This document shows, piece by piece, positions 43,769 through 56,295 of a stretch of DNA of 64,000 nt (its first letter is position 1; the number at the start of each line of letters is the position of its first letter). This DNA is from Stercorarius parasiticus (taxonomy: Eukaryota > Chordata > Aves > Charadriiformes > Stercorariidae), in NCBI GenBank assembly GCA_013396915.1, contig VWZL01000357.1:62001-126000 (forward strand), read 5' to 3'. A program made the translations under genes and the position numbers. The notes under the pieces were generated by a model that searched no databases, was not told the DNA's origin, and worked only from the letters and a program-made list of their open reading frames with translations.

Positions 43769-45154
43769 GATGCTATTCAAGCTAGAAGGCAGAAATCCTA
43801 TTTAGATGAACAAGGTAATAACATTTATATGTGGGATGCTGTGTCGATCTGGCTAAAGATCTGTAAGTGTTATTCAGATTATGTCATCACTAAATCTGAT
43901 GAACACAATCTGACTGAAGAGCAGTGCTTCTGGGTCATCACTGCAATACTTCTCTGATAGAAATCTTGTTTCAGGACAGCTGCCAGGGAACACTGAGAAA
44001 TCCAAATCTCCTACGTCCATACTACTTTGAGAGTCACTGAGAACTCTTCAGATATAGTACTGAATCTGAACTTTGAAAGTTCAGCAAGAGTTATTTCAGA
44101 ATAATATCATTTCCCAATTAGCCATTTCTTCCAGAGGAAATCCAAAACCTGTATGATATAAGCAGTATTTTCCTTTAAAAACCACATTTCACCCACAAGA
44201 CCAAATGAGTGTCTGTTCTTTCTTCCCCGCTTTCCTGCTTTCAGACCTTCAGGGTCCAAAATGCACAGGGTGGTAAAGAATATTACTGGGAACACTTACT
44301 GCAGTGCAGCTGAGTAGCTTACAAGCTCCAAGTCCATCAGCTTTGTTGAAACACATGAAGAAGAGGAGAAGCTGTTAACGCCATCTCCATTTGTTTGCCA
44401 GATTCAGAAGGTCCCAGATGCACTCCGTAGATCAAGACCATCAGTCCTGGAAAGAGAGTGTGTCTGACTCTCCCATAATAATTCTGGTGGATCTTCACTG
44501 TTGATTCACATCTGTGAATCTCTTTTCTAGCACCTTTTTGCAAAGTTAAATATAGTCTGATATCACATATGTGGGAAACAAAACCAGGCAAAAAAAAAAA
44601 AAATAACACCTTTTCTATCATTCCAGATATTCAAAAACATCAAGAAAATCCAGGCATTCGTATCACATATGCATTACACAAACCCTTCATACAGGACCTG
44701 AAAATGTTAGAATATTATAGCCATTCTTAACAGAAGCAGCTGATCCCCACGGTGGGACAGCCTCAATGTCTGCTCTGACCGCTCTGGCAATGCCAGGGCA
44801 CTCCATTATCAGCTAGTCAGAGCCCACACCAGCCTGCCCAGCGCTGGATTGTTGTCACCTACACAGAGTTTTCAGGACCTTGAAGGATCCCCAGCCTTTA
44901 GCCTCACTTGATTCCGTGAGGATCCATCTTAAAATTTAGCATCTATTGCTAAAGAGAAAATAAAAGAAACTTTTACAATTTAGAGATGACTAGTTTTATT
45001 TCACTTTGCAGATACCTTCTGGGTTTTCAGGATTCCACTTATCATTTTAAACTTAGCCACAGCAGTAATACACTGCTTTCTTCACCTGGAGGAAGTGATG
45101 AAATCTCTCCTTTATCTCCATATCAAAAGGTTACATATAGTCTTGACTGACTGA
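43769..45154. other. Intergenic sequence, nothing recognised
   Basis: The sequence lies between two CR1 copies of the same orientation. I see no coding exon or repeat in it beyond a short poly-A run near 44590. Confidence 0.6.
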
Positions 45155-45546
45155 TGATGAGAGGTTGTTCAGCCTGGAGAAGAGAAGGCTCCAAGGAGAC
45201 TTTATAGCGGACTTCCAGTACCTAAAGGGGGCCTACAGGAAGGATGGGGAGGGCCTCTTTATCAGGGAGCATAATGATAGGACACAGGGTCACAGCTTCA
45301 AACTAAAAGAGGGTAGATTTAGATTGGATATCAGGAAGAAATTCTTTACTGTGAGGGTGGTGAGACACTGGAACAGGTTGCCCCGAGAAGTTGTGGATGC
45401 CCCTTCCATGGAAGTGTTCAAGATCAGGCTGGATGGGGCTTTGAGCAGCCTGGTCTAGTGGTAGGTGTCCCTGCCCATGGCAGGGGGGTTGGAACTAGAC
45501 GATCTTTAAGGTCCCTTCCAAACCGAACCATTCTATGATTCTATGG
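45155..45546 (+). repeat. CR1 LINE, short 3' fragment
   Basis: A 5'-truncated CR1 of about 390 bp. A single open frame (45165-45458) carries the C-terminal RT residues through L-S-S-L-V and its stop. The 3' UTR ends in ATTCTATGATTCTATGG. The intact frame over this short piece suggests a relatively young insertion. Confidence 0.95.
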
Positions 45547-46178
45547 TCCAGCTACAGAAATTTCTGTTTCACTTCCTCTCTCACCTGGAAGATACCCGAG
45601 TCACCAGGGACATCTGAAGCACAACGGTCACCTGAGTCAATTACCTGACTCAGTCACCCAGACTAACAATGAAATATGGGTCTAAGTTTCCATGGAAATA
45701 ATACAAAAGAGGTGAAAAATTATATATACCAACATGTGAATTCTAGGTTCTTTGAGTCTTCTGCAGAGTTATAAAAATATAATGAGCTTAATCAAATTTT
45801 CATTCATACCTTTTTTACCGAACCTGACATTTACCGCAAGTATTTTGGAGGCATTCGCCTGTTCTAATTTTTTCAGTTCCACCTCATCTAATAAAATGTC
45901 TCGAGAATTGGAAGTGGCGGGGTTAATACCACTTTCAGAGCAGGAGGTGGATTCCTCATGAATCATTGGAGCTAATGAAATAAGTTTTAGATGAGTGATT
46001 ATTAAGGACAACGTTATTTTTCCTAACTGATAAAACCTCGTTTTCATTCTTAAAGATTAGCCCGCATTAATCTAAATCAAAGCAGCAAGAAAACTTCTAA
46101 AATTTCATGTATAGACTGCCTATTTCCAGCTACACGTCTCAGTCACGCTTGCAGTCCTTTTAAAAAGAGGAGGGCTGC

Positions 46179-46354
46179 ATAATCACTAACAGTACATCTT
46201 GTCAAGGACTGTGCAATCCATCAAATCAATTTTTTTTTTGCTCCCCATCTTATCTCTAGAACACCGAAGTGAACCTCGGGTCCTTTATACCTGTTTTTCA
46301 TTAAAATGTAGCATGAAGCACAGATGCAGCAGGAAGAATTTAACTGTAAACATC
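46179..46354 (+). repeat. Inverted duplication, arm A (176 bp)
   Basis: This segment is the reverse complement of 56120-56295 over 176 bases with a single mismatch (46278 G against the complement of T at 56196). Even the run of ten Ts matches in length. The flanks are unrelated. It is not CR1 and matches no repeat I know, so it is either a recent templated insertion, an uncharacterised element or an assembly fault. Confidence 0.95.
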
Positions 46355-46469
46355 TGACTATATGTGAGACAGATAAAATTAGTAGCCTCATATTATGTAT
46401 AGTGGAAGATGTTCATAGAATTTCCACACTCAGAAACAATGAAGGTTTTCATCTGGTGTTTAAAAAATT

Positions 46470-46512
46470 GCACATATATTTACATATTTACATATTTATG
46501 ATATTTATGTAT
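46470..46512. repeat. ACATATTT-type simple repeat
   Basis: Short AT-rich units (ACATATTT and variants) repeat four or five times. Confidence 0.75.
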
Positions 46513-48835
46513 TAAAGTTTTTGGTTTTCAAATAATATTGAACTTTTTAAAATTAGAAGACCAGATATATTGCTTTTTTACTTGGATTTTTTTTCTGCTA
46601 TGCCATGCGCACTATTAGATGCATCCACGTATCTACTCAGCTTACGACTTTGCCAGACTCTCGTTTTCAAAACACTAACTTCCAGAACAAATACCACTTT
46701 CCATCAATAAGTGGAATCAAGCAGTGAAATCATAATGGAGAAAATGACTGGCTCGCTGAGATGTTTCAGACTGTTTCCTGCCTGCAGACCGGTGCCCTGT
46801 AATGTCCCCTCTAAGGCCTTCCTTGCGCTGGGTCAGTGGCTTCACCTCCTGGCTCCTGGGCTCTCTGCTGCCCTGTCTTTTCTCTCCTGCCTCTCAGTTG
46901 CAGCTCTCAGTACTCTCCCCAGTAGCAACCCCTGGCTTGCTCTGCCTGTGCATATATCTCAGAGTCAGGTCTCTTCTGGTCTTCCTTTTACCTAGACTCT
47001 GAAGAACTCTAGTGATGGGATGCTTAATATTGCAGGGAGAATGAATGAATGGGTGAATGAGTCCAGCTGATCATACAAAAGGATTGAAACAGCCAACAAT
47101 CAACAGTCAAAAAAAAAGAGGGGAAAAAAAGTCTGTACCTGATTTTGGATCAAACAGTTTGAAATTATCAGTAAATTTATACCTTTGTGCAAATAAAATA
47201 AATCTCTGTAACATAAACTGAACTATAGCTATAAATACTAAGAATTTTCTTATTTGATATTAAGTCCTGGAAGTTATCTTACCCATATTGTTGGTATAGG
47301 TATTTAAAAATGCCAACATTGCGAAACATTTGTTCGGACTCAAATTTTAGTTTGCCTTTTATACCCACAGGAGACAGCAAGAGCTTTTTAATCTACATCT
47401 CTTTGTATTCACAACTTCACAACTATAATCCACAGCCCACTGGTGTCTGTAAAAATGTTGGGAAAATGTGTTTTCAGTTAAAAGTTCAAGACAAAGAATG
47501 ACCAGTGGTCCATGAAAAGTTGTGAAAGTTGGCAGTAATATAAACCAGGACTCTGGGGGTCACTGTTATAGACAACTTGTGAGATGAATGGGAGGCTTTG
47601 CTTTTGCCTCACAGTTCAGTATGATGTGTGCAATATTGGCACTCCCGCCGTTTGATGGCTTTCCTACTCTCCTTAACACACCTTCCTTCATCTGTACACC
47701 TTAGAAACAGCATGTACCTAAATGTAGTATTGTGTGGCCTCTCTCATTTAGCTTTATAGCCACCTTTTGTCCTTCAGCTCTTTAACTGAACAATAGCTCT
47801 GTGTCTTTCAGACCAGGATTCATTAGACATGCTCCATTCTGCCATAGATCTCTTGCAGACTGGCCTCGCAATTCCCCCTGGTCTCAGTTTTCCTCATGGA
47901 GGAAAGCATCCAATGACTACTAATGGATTTGAAGGCAAATATTTCACTGTTTTTTACCACGGTTTGAGCTAGAAAGAGCTAAAAAAGGTTTCTATGAGGC
48001 ATCATTATTTTAACTAATCTGAAGTGATCCATCCTGTGCATAGTACTCCAAAGGCATTCCTAGAAGCATTCATTTAAGTGATAGTGTTTTGTTGGTAGGG
48101 AAGGCAGCATTTCAAGACTTCCTCATTATTTCTAGATGTCTCTCAGAATATGACCGTTAACAATTCCATTTGGTTGCAGAGAACACAGAATAAAAATTAC
48201 AACATAAAAAGTACTGTAGCTAATAAGGAAATCCAACCAGGTACAAGAACTGTGCTGTTTTTTTTAATCCTTTGCAATGAGTAGGAAATTTAATGTAGCC
48301 TGCTGTTCTTCCTGATAACAGATGACAAAACAACACCCAGTATTTGCAATAATTAACTGAAAATACATACTAAGATATTACTATTAGGCTGTAAGTACCC
48401 ATTGCTCCTCTTTCAGAAAAGGTCATATATTTCTCTAGGACAGGGAGGCATATAGGAAAGTCCATGATCACATCTTCCTTTGAAATAGAGCCCTTCTGAG
48501 TACCACAGCATTGCAGCTAGTGGTCTCCTATAATTTCTGTTTGCTGCTGCAGAGAGTTGTGTCTCACCAAAAGATGTAATAATAGCAAAGTGATAATTCA
48601 AAAATGTTTGTGAACTTTGGAAGTGTGGATAACGCTTTAACATGCTTACAGCTGAAGCTGAGTCAGTGATATTAAGCAGTTTTTTAAATGGTAAAATTAT
48701 ATCATGATCTACAAAGAGGAGCATTATTGCTTAAACCATTCAAATAATCTCCATTCTGCTCAGCACTGGGAAAGGCTCACCTGCAAGACTGGGTCCAGGC
48801 CAGGGCTTTGTTTTCCTGAGATACATTGACTAATT

Positions 48836-49238
48836 AGAAAAGGTTCAAAGGAAACAAGAAGAATGATCAGAGGTTTAGATGTCCTGTAGACTGAAGAAAT
48901 CTGGGTTGCTTAGTCTAGGGAAAAGGAGCCCAAGGTGATGTACAGCCGTCTTCAGCTACAGAAAAGGTAGCTGCAAAATGAAAGATTAATTAAACAATCT
49001 TTGTCAGCACTGGGTTTAGGGCAAAATACAATGGGCTTACATTACTTCAAGGAAGATTCAGATTTGATGCCAAGAAAAAAATCTTAATAAGGAGAATATT
49101 TGGACACTGGAACAGATTTCTGGGCGGCTGTAAAAATGCCCAGGCACTGAGAATATTCCCAATACTTCAGTCCTGAGAAACAGGAACAGGTGACATTGGA
49201 CTGGGAGAGGAGGGCCTAAATGGCCTCCTGAAGCCTTG
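48836..49238 (+). repeat. CR1 LINE, old diverged 3' fragment
   Basis: The order of motifs is that of CR1: AGAATGATCAGAGG, then a CTTAGTCTAGGGAAAAGGAG block, then GGACACTGGAACAG, then TAAATGGCCTCCTG near the 3' end. Similarity is much lower than in the other copies and no frame survives, so this is an old insertion of a different subfamily. Confidence 0.75.
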
Positions 49239-49307
49239 TGCAGTGCAATTTTCGATGCTTTTTATGTTATAAAAATACACCTATGGACTCAAAGAGTAAT
49301 TTACTTT

Positions 49308-49415
49308 GTAAGAGATCTCTGGAGGTCATCTGGTCCTATTCACCTGCTCAAACAATGCCAATTTATGTTGCAATTGCCCTGTTTGGTCAGGTTGCTCAGG
49401 TCCTTCAGGACCCCA
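49308..49415 (-). repeat. CR1 LINE, old 3' end fragment
   Basis: AGAGATCTCTGGAGGTCATC and the later CAGGTTGCTCAGGTCCTT are the inverted form of CR1 3' ends. It faces the old plus-strand copy at 48836-49238. Boundaries are approximate. Confidence 0.65.
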
Positions 49416-49728
49416 TTTTTTTCCTATTGCTTGAACAGGAAAGTATCCATCATGGTTTGTTACACTATCTCCTCTTGCTTTCATCCTAAATTCTTAATAG
49501 CTCAAAACTTCATGTATCCTTGTATGCCTTCCCATCAAAAGGACAGGCATCTTTCACAATCCATGCACATGGATACTAATGTAACTGCATCTTCAGATTC
49601 CAGTGTCTGGAGAAACAGCAATGAACACTATTGCACTTGGAGGCAGAAAATTTACCAAGGTGCTATCAAGAGCATATGATCTGTGTAAGCGGTGTTTGGA
49701 ATCAGTGCACTTCTGCAGAATTATTTTC

Positions 49729-49816
49729 CTGAATACATCTGACAATGTTTGTGTCTTTAAACCTCTTGGTTTACGAACATTGTGAGATGTATTCAGAAAC
49801 CAAAAGGTTTAAAGAC
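49729..49816. repeat. Two interleaved inverted repeats (A-B-A'-B')
   Basis: Arm A (49729-49749) pairs with A' (49776-49796), and arm B (49753-49772) pairs with B' (49797-49816). Each pair has about 20 bases with one mismatch. The order A-B-A'-B' cannot form two nested hairpins; it is the layout of a pseudoknot. The high similarity suggests a recent origin. Confidence 0.88.
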
Positions 49817-52800
49817 CAGAACTCCACAGAGCAACTCCAGTGACCAGTGACCTGCTTTTCCCAGAAGCATCAATTGCTTCATTAAGAGGAATGGCTGGGG
49901 AGAGACCCATCCTGCTGAGTTTCAAACACTGCTCAGCTCTACAAACAGCAGACAGAAAGCATCCCACGAACACCTCTCCTAGTTTCCCCTATGCAAAGTG
50001 TTAGATGTCATTACAGCCAATAGAGATAATACAGGTTTCATTTTAGCTGCATAACTTTCCTCCACAAATGCAAAAACTGTAACTAATAATTTCACCAACC
50101 TAAATGGTCAACTAGATTGGAGATTGGAATTTAGGAGCACAATAGTATGCACAGCTACCATCCAGCAACCCAAAAGTTTCCTTAGAGCCTTCTTGTTCTT
50201 TTTCAATAAGGTCTGTAATGTAAATATTAAGAACACCATGGAAAGTAAATGTTCAGCTATTGGGATTTTCAAATTTGCAATGAGACCATGAAGTGTATGA
50301 GAATTATTTCTAGCTGGATAACATCTTTGTGTGTTAAAGATTAGCTGGCTTAGGAATTGAAACTTGTCATCTTACCTCTCACCTTGAGAAATATAATGTC
50401 CTGATTTTCATGTAAAAGCAAAAGTCACCACTGCCTTCATTGAAATTTCTAGGCACTTAGCACTTTTGGGACCCAGTTTAAACCAAGTAAGTTCAGCAAC
50501 TCATTGGTCTTAGATGGAGACCAGGAAATAGCCACCATTCTTAAAAGAGATCTGGAGGTAAACACAGCTACAGATTGCCTTGAAGTCTTCATTATTAGAT
50601 TTGGGTGTAGTTAAGATAAATGTCAGTTAGGAATGATGAAAGTTGAAAACTTTCTCCCTGTTCTTTGGGAGAGGGATTGGACTTCCTGCCCTTCAAGTCT
50701 CTGATGATATTCTCAATGCATAGAGATTTGTTTAATGAGGCTTCCTTTGCCTCATAGAAATCAAGGAAAAATTGAAATATTAGGTTATTCTGGAATTGTC
50801 AGCTTCCTAATTTGATGTGTATTCTTGGAGCAGCTCTTCAAAGTAGTCTACCACTAATATTGTACCTTTTGCAGAATTACAGTCTAGTCCCAAAGAGACA
50901 GAATCAATCTGTGAAGAACAGTTTTGGTATTTTTAAGGAACTGGAGGTATGCCAACACTACTGCTACTAAGATTTTTTTTCCTAATTACAATGTTAACAT
51001 GGTTAATTTCATACCAGTCATGAGATTTTACAATAGGTTGTAATATACTGTGAACCTACACTTCCACATTATATCAGAATCAGAAGTGATAATTGCATTG
51101 TATCATCCTACAATAATGGCCCAATTAACCTATCATACTCTGCTCTAGTAGATCCCATTTTGATGCAGTAGCTTTGTATGGTTAAAAAAAAAAAGATTAG
51201 GTCCACTCTAAGCATTAAAGAAGTAGATAATTCCCAACTTCCTATGCCAGAGACAGCATTAAATGAAATGACTATTTTTCTCCTACAATCTGGGTTGTCC
51301 AAGGAAGAGTACCCTGGGGTATTCTGTAATATTGCCAACAAAGGTCTATCTGTGATGAGGAAGAAGTAATTAAACAGAAAAATTTTGCCAGCAGCCTTCC
51401 TCTATTAGTCTAAGATTCATACTGAAGAAAACATGATGAGTTTCAACAGCTGCTACAAACACCTTGTGTCCCAGTTCCTCCCACTGAAAGCTAATTTCCA
51501 TAGACCCATTTCTTGGCATTTTCCTATTTTCTTGCAATATATTTCCCTTTTGGGATTTCTGAAGTGCACTTACATTTCAAATGAACCTACACGAACATGA
51601 AGTTCCCACAATCTGCCAGAAGCTCAAGTGAATCACATGCAGTGTGTCTACCATGAGGGCGGCCTTTAGTCAGTGATCTCTCATTCATTTATGGCTACAC
51701 CTAAATGAGTGTTTGTTGAACATGTCTCTTACCTAAAATTGTCTTGACTTTACACTCAGAAACATGGTCCTACCCCCATGTTAGAGCTGCCATAGGTAAA
51801 AAGAAGAGGAAGGACTTTGGTACACCTTTTCTATTGGATAAACATAGAATGAGAGAACCAGAATAATTCAGTTCATAAGGAAAAATGGATCTTAATTTAT
51901 ATAAAGCCATTTCATATTGAGGAAATCATGATAGACAACCATCCGTACAGTGTGGCACAAACGTAGTGGGGAGGAGCGGTGACCTGCATGTCCTCTCTGT
52001 GATTTTCCCTCCTGAGTTCAGTTCAAGGTTGAACTTAAAGTTATCCTGCTTTATTTGCTTTATTACAACTATTGTAACTGTTATATTCATAACCCATCCC
52101 TATCTCCATGAGTGGATGGGTTCAAAAACATTTGCCCTTTTTCCAAAAAGGACCTGTGGGAAGGAGCTCATCCTTCTGCTGGTGGAAAGCTGTGGATGAC
52201 TTTCACTGAAACCAGCTTTTTTAATGGTTCTTGATATGAATGTAGATCTTCTGGACCTATTGGAGGATGATGGTGGGTTTTTCTTCTGTCCTGAAACTTA
52301 GTGGAACTGTAGGAACTGAAACTTAGACATAATGGCCATAAAAAGGGCAAGAAATCATTAGGGAAAGACGAGGACTTCTATAGAGATGGAATAATGAAAA
52401 ATGAAACTGGCACACATTGGAACTCTTTTGGGGAAGAGTTAACAGATAAGGCAGAAATAAAAGGGAAAATATTTAAGAATTAAGGGTGCCTCAAAAGTAG
52501 GCAAATTAAGCTGTCCTACTAAAAGGGAGAATTAAAGGAAAAAATGGGATAATTTATGCTTTACAAACGCATACTGACCTGAAATGTGGAAAAATGCTTT
52601 CTACAAAATAATAAACTTGTTTTTCTTATTACTGTCAGTAAATAATATCTAAACTCAAGTTTGCAGAGTATAATTGGCAAATTTCCATTTATGCCAGTTT
52701 CTTGTTTCCTTCACATTTCTGTTCTTGGTAACAGCAAAAAGAAGTGTTAATTAACCTTAGCAGCAAAGCTATGTAACACCATGCTCTGAATTCCGAATGT

Positions 52801-55800
52801 CTTCTGACAGGATACAGCAGTCTGCAGCAAATTGTAAGTAATACTGGCCTGTCAATTAAACAGGACAAGATAGGGAAAGAGGGCAGAAGATCTTCATATT
52901 GTTTTCTTGAACTGCAAAGATCAACAACTCAGTCAGTCAGAAAAAATTGTCTGCATTACTGCCTGCAATTACTTTTAATGGGACTGTGATAATATCTGCA
53001 TGCTGTGCCGACAGAGTACTTGCGAGCCAGAGAGATGAAACAGTGTTTGTTCAGCTTTTTGAAAGAGATGAATCAAGGAGAGATGTTTCACTGCAAAATT
53101 GTAGGTGTGTTTCAGAAAGAAATGTGCAGAATGATGATGTTCTGTACGTTACCTGGAAATAAGAACAACAAGCTTCTGAAATGGGCCAGAATTATTCAAG
53201 GCTTGGATAGGAACAGCAATGCTGTGCATGGACTGGCCAAATAAAACTAACGTAATTTAAGACACTTCTGTATAATTGCTTTTTTGGATTTTTGTAATCA
53301 TAACCGTTCTTATGCTTTTAAGCAGCTACCTGAATTCTAGGAAAGAAGGCACCATGCGTAAGAAGCGCTGCCTTTCCATGGAAGGGAAAATTCAATTCCA
53401 GTGAAAAACTTCTGATAAGGTGTTTCTTACCTGTCGTTTACTTAGTAGAAATGGCTTGGCTTTTAATCTTTTTCTAGGAAAACAGATGTTTCTTGATCCC
53501 CTTATAAAGTTTTTTTCATATCTCATTAGGTTTTTACGTGTTTTTCATAAGCAGACGATGTTTGCTTGTTTGTCACCTGCCCTTACAAAGTTCATACCAA
53601 TCAGAAAATGGAAAAATAACATTTCTAGAAACATGGTCCCAAAATTCCAGTGATATTTTCAATATGTGGAGTCAAGAATGACTGGGGCATGTGAAGGTTT
53701 TCTGTTTGTTTGTCTGAAGTAAATAAGCCTTTAATTATAAGTTTGTTAATTTATCAAATTAAATACACATTAATTAAAACTTAACAGCAAGCTAGAAGAG
53801 ATGATAAACACCACCGGCCTCCTTAGTTTTCTAATAATGAAAATTTCACACACACACAAACAGAAGTTTATTAAAAAACTCATGCACTAAAGGGGACAAT
53901 TATAGATGGCATACTTTCTGGGAATTAAATAAAAATACCATCATGAATTTCAATAGATTTATAATTTTTTTGCTGTGGCATTTTCTTCTTTATTCTGCTG
54001 AGGTCTCTTTGCTTAAAGAATCTACTGTTTGTTGTCCAAATCATCTCATGGTTTTGTTAATTAATAATAAAAATGTCTCTTTGTGCCAGTAATGGGAGGA
54101 ATTTCAGTTCTGAAGCTGGAAATTATTAGTTTTGGTTCTATAGAGACATGTTACCCCAAGAAATTTAAAAAATTACAATTTACTGACCAATAATGTGCTC
54201 TGTTGTCTCAAGGGTTTTCTCCACTTACTGTCAGAATCAAGTTCTTCCACCTTCTACTACTCTTTAATGAACATATTTTGTTCCTGTGGGAAGGATATGC
54301 AGCGTAAACAAAGTCTGCATAACATCCATGCACTCAGTTTAAGATTTCTACTAAGAAAAAAGATCCAAGACTCCCTGAACTGTTTGACTACTGCCAAAAA
54401 CAAACTCTGCTTTTCATTATCAAGGCCCTACCTCTGGGTTCGTATTAGAGGTATGAAGAGAAATTCTTTGCCATACATTACCTGCAAATAAATGCCTTCT
54501 GGCATTCATATGACCACCCCAATATCTTACCTTTCAGAAACAATTTGCTCACGAGTTCTGCAAGAGCAAGGAAGCGTGAAATGACTTGTCCCTAGCATCA
54601 TAGCAATGTCAGGAGAGTTCCCAGCTTGTGCTTGATCTATCATTTGTATTTCTAATTGAAGCAGCTGAATTCCAACATCATCAACTCTTCCCCTGAAATT
54701 ATTTGCAATCACCTGCAAACACTTGAGGGTTTTTCTCATTCTTAGCACAAAGGTGGACATTCGGCTTAATATAATTTCCAGGTTGAAAGTACTGCTCTGT
54801 TTCTCCAGTCACTAGGATGCCATCCAAATAATACTGTGTAGCAGCTGCTCTACAGTGATTTGAAAAATTACGCTGCTGCATTCCGGCATCCCAGGGCAAC
54901 AAGTCACACTGGAATTATCCTTTTAATAACCGATGGCAAGGCAGGGTGACCAGCCAGCACCACCTCCTGGTAAGCAGGGACTGAGCTCGGTGAGCCCCTG
55001 TGCTCCCATGATGCACTGAGTGAAGGAGGCATTGATCCACATCTGAGGAAAGATTAATTGCTACTTCATAATCCTCATAAACTGGTACGCTGCCATCTGT
55101 TTTCACTACAGTACACATACAGCAGGGAAGATTATCCCTTCATTTTCTATCTCCCTGCACTGCTGTTTCACAGAGACTCTNGAGCCTGCCCCTAAGCTCA
55201 TTTACTCAATAAGCAGATCCCTACTGACCGAGCACACTGCCCAATGCCTGACCTCTCTCAGGTTCTGAGTCCAGTTTATGTAGCAGACTCCCATAAAACT
55301 CCAGACCCCCACACACCTACTGTGTCTACCATATCTGCTGTCAGTCCCCAGCAGCAGGCACACCAGTACAGGAGGGTATCTGAAGGCCCCGGTCCAACAC
55401 AGCCCTGTATGTCCACCCAGCTTCACACGGGTATATGGCTCCGCTGAAGCACAGGGGGTTGTACTGGCTGCAGTGGTAGGACCAAAGCACACTGAAGGTG
55501 AATACTTTTATCCAATACCTGCATTGTCTGACCAATTCTATTGCTACTAATTGAACTAGGATGACCAATTTTTGAAATGAAGAGCATGGATAACACATTT
55601 CTTTAGAGAACTGAAAAGCAGCAGTTGCATCAAAGAACAGAGTATCACAAATACTGAGATTTTCTTAAACTAAAAAAACCCAGATGGCGTGGTAAACTCC
55701 TTGGCAGTTACGCCTTTGCTCTGGCTAACTGAGAAACTGATGAAATGGCACATGTTTAATGATATTCCTATTGTCAAACCACAGTTCTAATGCTTTTCAG

Positions 55801-56119
55801 GGTTGTAACAGACTGTGCTATTCTTTTTAGCTACAACAGTAAGTAAGGAAATGTTTGTTATGCTATACCTAGAGGTCTCATGAGCTCTATTAATAAAAAA
55901 CACCTCTTGCAGTGAAATAAAAGCAGCAAACTTTCAGAGTGTCTCGTCACGTGCATTTTTTTATTTAATCCACAAAAATCAGAAAACAGGCCTATAGCCA
56001 GCCCATGGCGGGGAGGCATGTCCTTCCTTCCAATCCTGTTTTCCCAACCAGCACTATTCTGTGGCTTCTGGGCTCCACCATAACTCTGGCATCCAAATCT
56101 CTTTCTTCCATCATCTAAT

Positions 56120-56295
56120 GATGTTTACAGTTAAATTCTTCCTGCTGCATCTGTGCTTCATGCTACATTTTAATGAAAAACAGGTATAAAGGACCTGAGG
56201 TTCACTTCGGTGTTCTAGAGATAAGATGGGGAGCAAAAAAAAAATTGATTTGATGGATTGCACAGTCCTTGACAAGATGTACTGTTAGTGATTAT
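56120..56295 (-). repeat. Inverted duplication, arm B (176 bp)
   Basis: This is the reverse complement of 46179-46354 with one mismatch. The two arms are separated by about 9.8 kb. No terminal repeats or target duplications are evident at either end. Confidence 0.95.

Larger units (their letters stand above)
45547..48835. other. Intergenic sequence with one arm of an inverted duplication
   Basis: No gene is recognised. The segment 46179-46354 is one arm of a distant inverted duplication, and 46470-46512 is an ACATATTT-type simple repeat. The frame 46711-46995 is rich in serine, leucine and proline but resembles no family I know. Confidence 0.6.

Noticed and set aside
49236..49679. 147-codon plus-strand frame
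   Set aside because: It overlaps the antisense of an old CR1 end and has no known domain.
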